Below are positions 59,100 through 64,000 of a stretch of DNA of 64,000 bases, one piece after another. The position numbers and the translations under genes were made by a program. Numbering within the stretch: position 1 is the first letter of the stretch; each line of letters starts with the position of its first letter. Source of the stretch: Sitta carolinensis (lineage: Eukaryota > Chordata > Aves > Passeriformes > Sittidae); contig CM063283.1 in NCBI GenBank assembly GCA_032173965.1, positions 114,689,187 to 114,753,186 on the forward strand, in the 5' to 3' direction. Below the pieces are notes generated by a model. That model made no database searches. It saw only the letters and a list, made by a program, of their open reading frames with translations, and was not told the origin of the DNA.

Positions 59100-60930
59100 C
59101 TCTTGTTTTCCCGCAGATAAGAGCGGGGCGAAGGGAGGAACCGATCACGGGGTCACTTCCTAAATTCTCACATTTAGATTAATTATTACACCCTTCCCCA
59201 CGCAGCGGGCTGTAATTAGGCGAGAAGTTTTCCTGCTGGAAGGCAGAAAGGGAGTGAAGGGCGCTCCGCCCCGCCGGCGAGGCAGATAAGAGGAATCCTG
59301 GATTTTTCCTGGGGGATCCCATCCCGGAGTGGTTTAGGAAGGATAGGAGAGGTGGTTTTTCCCCATCCCCATCCCTGGAAAGCTGTGAATGCCTCCACGA
59401 TGTGGAAATCGCTCCTAGAAATAATTAAAAAAAAATAATAATAATAATATTTCCAGGGGGTTTCAGGGATGCCCGCAGCCTCGGAGTTCAGCCCCGCTCC
59501 CCTTCTGCAGGAGTTTGGAAAAGTGGGATGATTTCACCTGGAAATAGCCAGGAGAGGAAAAAAAAATATAATTAATCAAACCCAGCTGAAAATAAGGAAA
59601 AGGTTTCATTAGGAAAGGCTGGAAGGGTGGGCTGGGAGGCACCTGCTGGCTCGGTGTTCTTCATTTCACCCCAAAAATTCCCTCTCCGTGGACGGCTGGG
59701 GAATAAATCCTGACAGAATTTGCCACATCTCAGTGGTTCGCTGCCAAATATTAAGTATGTGCAAAGCTCTGTTTCGAAAATCGGGGTTTTTCAGATCGTT
59801 TGGCCCAGGGAAAAGAAATAAAAATCAGTTCAGGTCGTTCCTCTGCTGCCGATATTTTAGTTTGCACCTGACAAAAGGCGCTGAGTTTTATGGAGCGTTT
59901 GTTATTTTTGCTCATTGCAGGAATAAAAAGAGGCAGGCAGAGTTTTCTCCTCACATTTAGAAAAATCCACCAAATCTCTGCAGGATTGGGATATTATTTC
60001 ATGCCAAAACGATCAATTTTCATTGGTTTTTCCTAAATTTAAGAATGCTTCTAAAAAAACTTCAAAAGCAATTCACAATAACCAATAAGGTGCCATATAA
60101 ATTCATTGTCCAAATGCTGTGAAGAATCCAAATCTTGATTTAATTTGGATTAATTGCTGCAGGAGAGATAAATTTAGACACCCCACAGCACTGCAAGCCT
60201 GATATTCTTCTTGCTTCTCTGGAAATCCAAATTTTTAGAGGCAAGAAAGTCCTTGATAACTCCAGTAACAAGTCCCAGCTTATCTGTTTAGTCTTTTTTC
60301 TAATGTCAATATTTGTATTTCTGCTTCTATTGTCTGTGACTTTCAAGTCCAGTTTCTTTTCTGGGCTGGGTCAGGTTTTTGACTCGTTTTTAAGATTTTT
60401 CTTCCCTATTTTTTATCACCGAGGTTGGGATTGGAAAGCTTTAAATTATTTCTGTCAGAGACAACCTTGGATCCCTGAGAAACTTTGTGAAAGCTTAAAA
60501 TCCTGGCATAAATCCCCTTAAATTTAATATTTGCACGGCAGGGTGATACCCTGATTTTCCCTTTTCCCTGTTTTTTTTTTTCCTGTTAGATGTGGATGCA
60601 TCGAGGTTTTACAGGAATTTTTAAGGACTGGCTGCAGAGCTGCTGATTTTGTGACAATTTCCAAGCATGGACATTTCCAGCAGGGCCTCGTTTCTGCCAA
60701 AATCAGGGAAATCTGAAAAGCCGAGCTGAGAGCAGGCCCAAAAAACCAAATTACAGCAGAGGCAGGAGAACAAAAACCCAAAAATCAGGGCCGGGGAGGA
60801 ACGGGGAAAGGGGAAGTTGAAATCAAGATGTAAAGAGGGAATTTTGACCCAGAGATTTTAGCTTTGCATGTGGAAGTGAAAATCCGGGTTAGGGGTGAGC
60901 AGAGGGAGAGGACAGAAGTGAAAAGCTCAA
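59100..60930. other. Single-copy intron sequence with possible conserved blocks
   Basis: Stretches at about 59160-59225 (AGATTAATTATTACACCC) and 59700-59960 (GCTGCCGATATTTTAGTTTG, CACCTGACAAAAGGC) are non-repetitive and of enhancer-like texture. No exon or RNA gene is recognised. Confidence 0.35.
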
Positions 60931-60939
60931 CCTCCTGTG

Positions 60940-60941
60940 GA

Positions 60942-60970
<29 letters not shown>
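60940..60970. repeat. Poly(A) run
   Basis: About 30 A. Confidence 0.9.

Positions 60971-64000
<3,030 letters not shown>

Overview
The window reads as a vertebrate nuclear genome, almost certainly a bird and probably a songbird. The evidence is the 3' ends of CR1-type LINEs ending in the TTCTATGA-like tail, short LTR-like remnants, a GC-rich promoter island, and no compact gene layout. The only protein-coding gene I can support is RUNX1, on the + strand. Two coding exons are present: 56363-56632, which opens with the proximal-promoter (P2) start codon, and 62472-62628, an internal Runt-domain exon. Their lengths from the distal-promoter (P1) acceptor onward are 254 and 157 nt, the sizes I recall for the human exons. 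The residues that separate RUNX1 from RUNX2 and RUNX3 ([14 protein letters not shown]) are RUNX1-like. Layout: 1 to about 54500 would be the long intron between P1 and P2 of the long isoform. From about 54500 to 56362 lie the P2 CpG island and a long 5'UTR that still carries blocks resembling the human RUNX1 P2 leader. Positions 56633-62471 are the intron inside the Runt domain, and 62629-64000 is the start of the next intron. The distal P1 exons are not seen. The intron is unusual for its density of tandem arrays. By hand boundaries, about 25 kb (roughly 40%) of the window is tandem repeat, in more than 30 separate arrays with mostly unrelated units. They include (GGAT)n and (CATC)n blocks of 0.8 kb each, an interstitial telomere-like block of 1 kb, an array of KLF/SP-like GGCGTGG units, an array of CACCTG E-box units, a nested array triplicated at 0.7-0.8 kb, and two arrays that switch orientation and so form long hairpins. 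Many long open frames in the window are by-products of these arrays on both strands and are not genes. I see no sign of a new multi-gene system. The points worth a second look are the P2 leader (a conserved six-codon upstream ORF, a composite E-box/RUNX site, and an upstream start overlapping the main start out of frame), the P1 acceptor kept inside P2 coding sequence, and the repeat arrays around the promoter and exons. All boundaries were set by eye. Comparisons with human RUNX1 come from memory, without an alignment.
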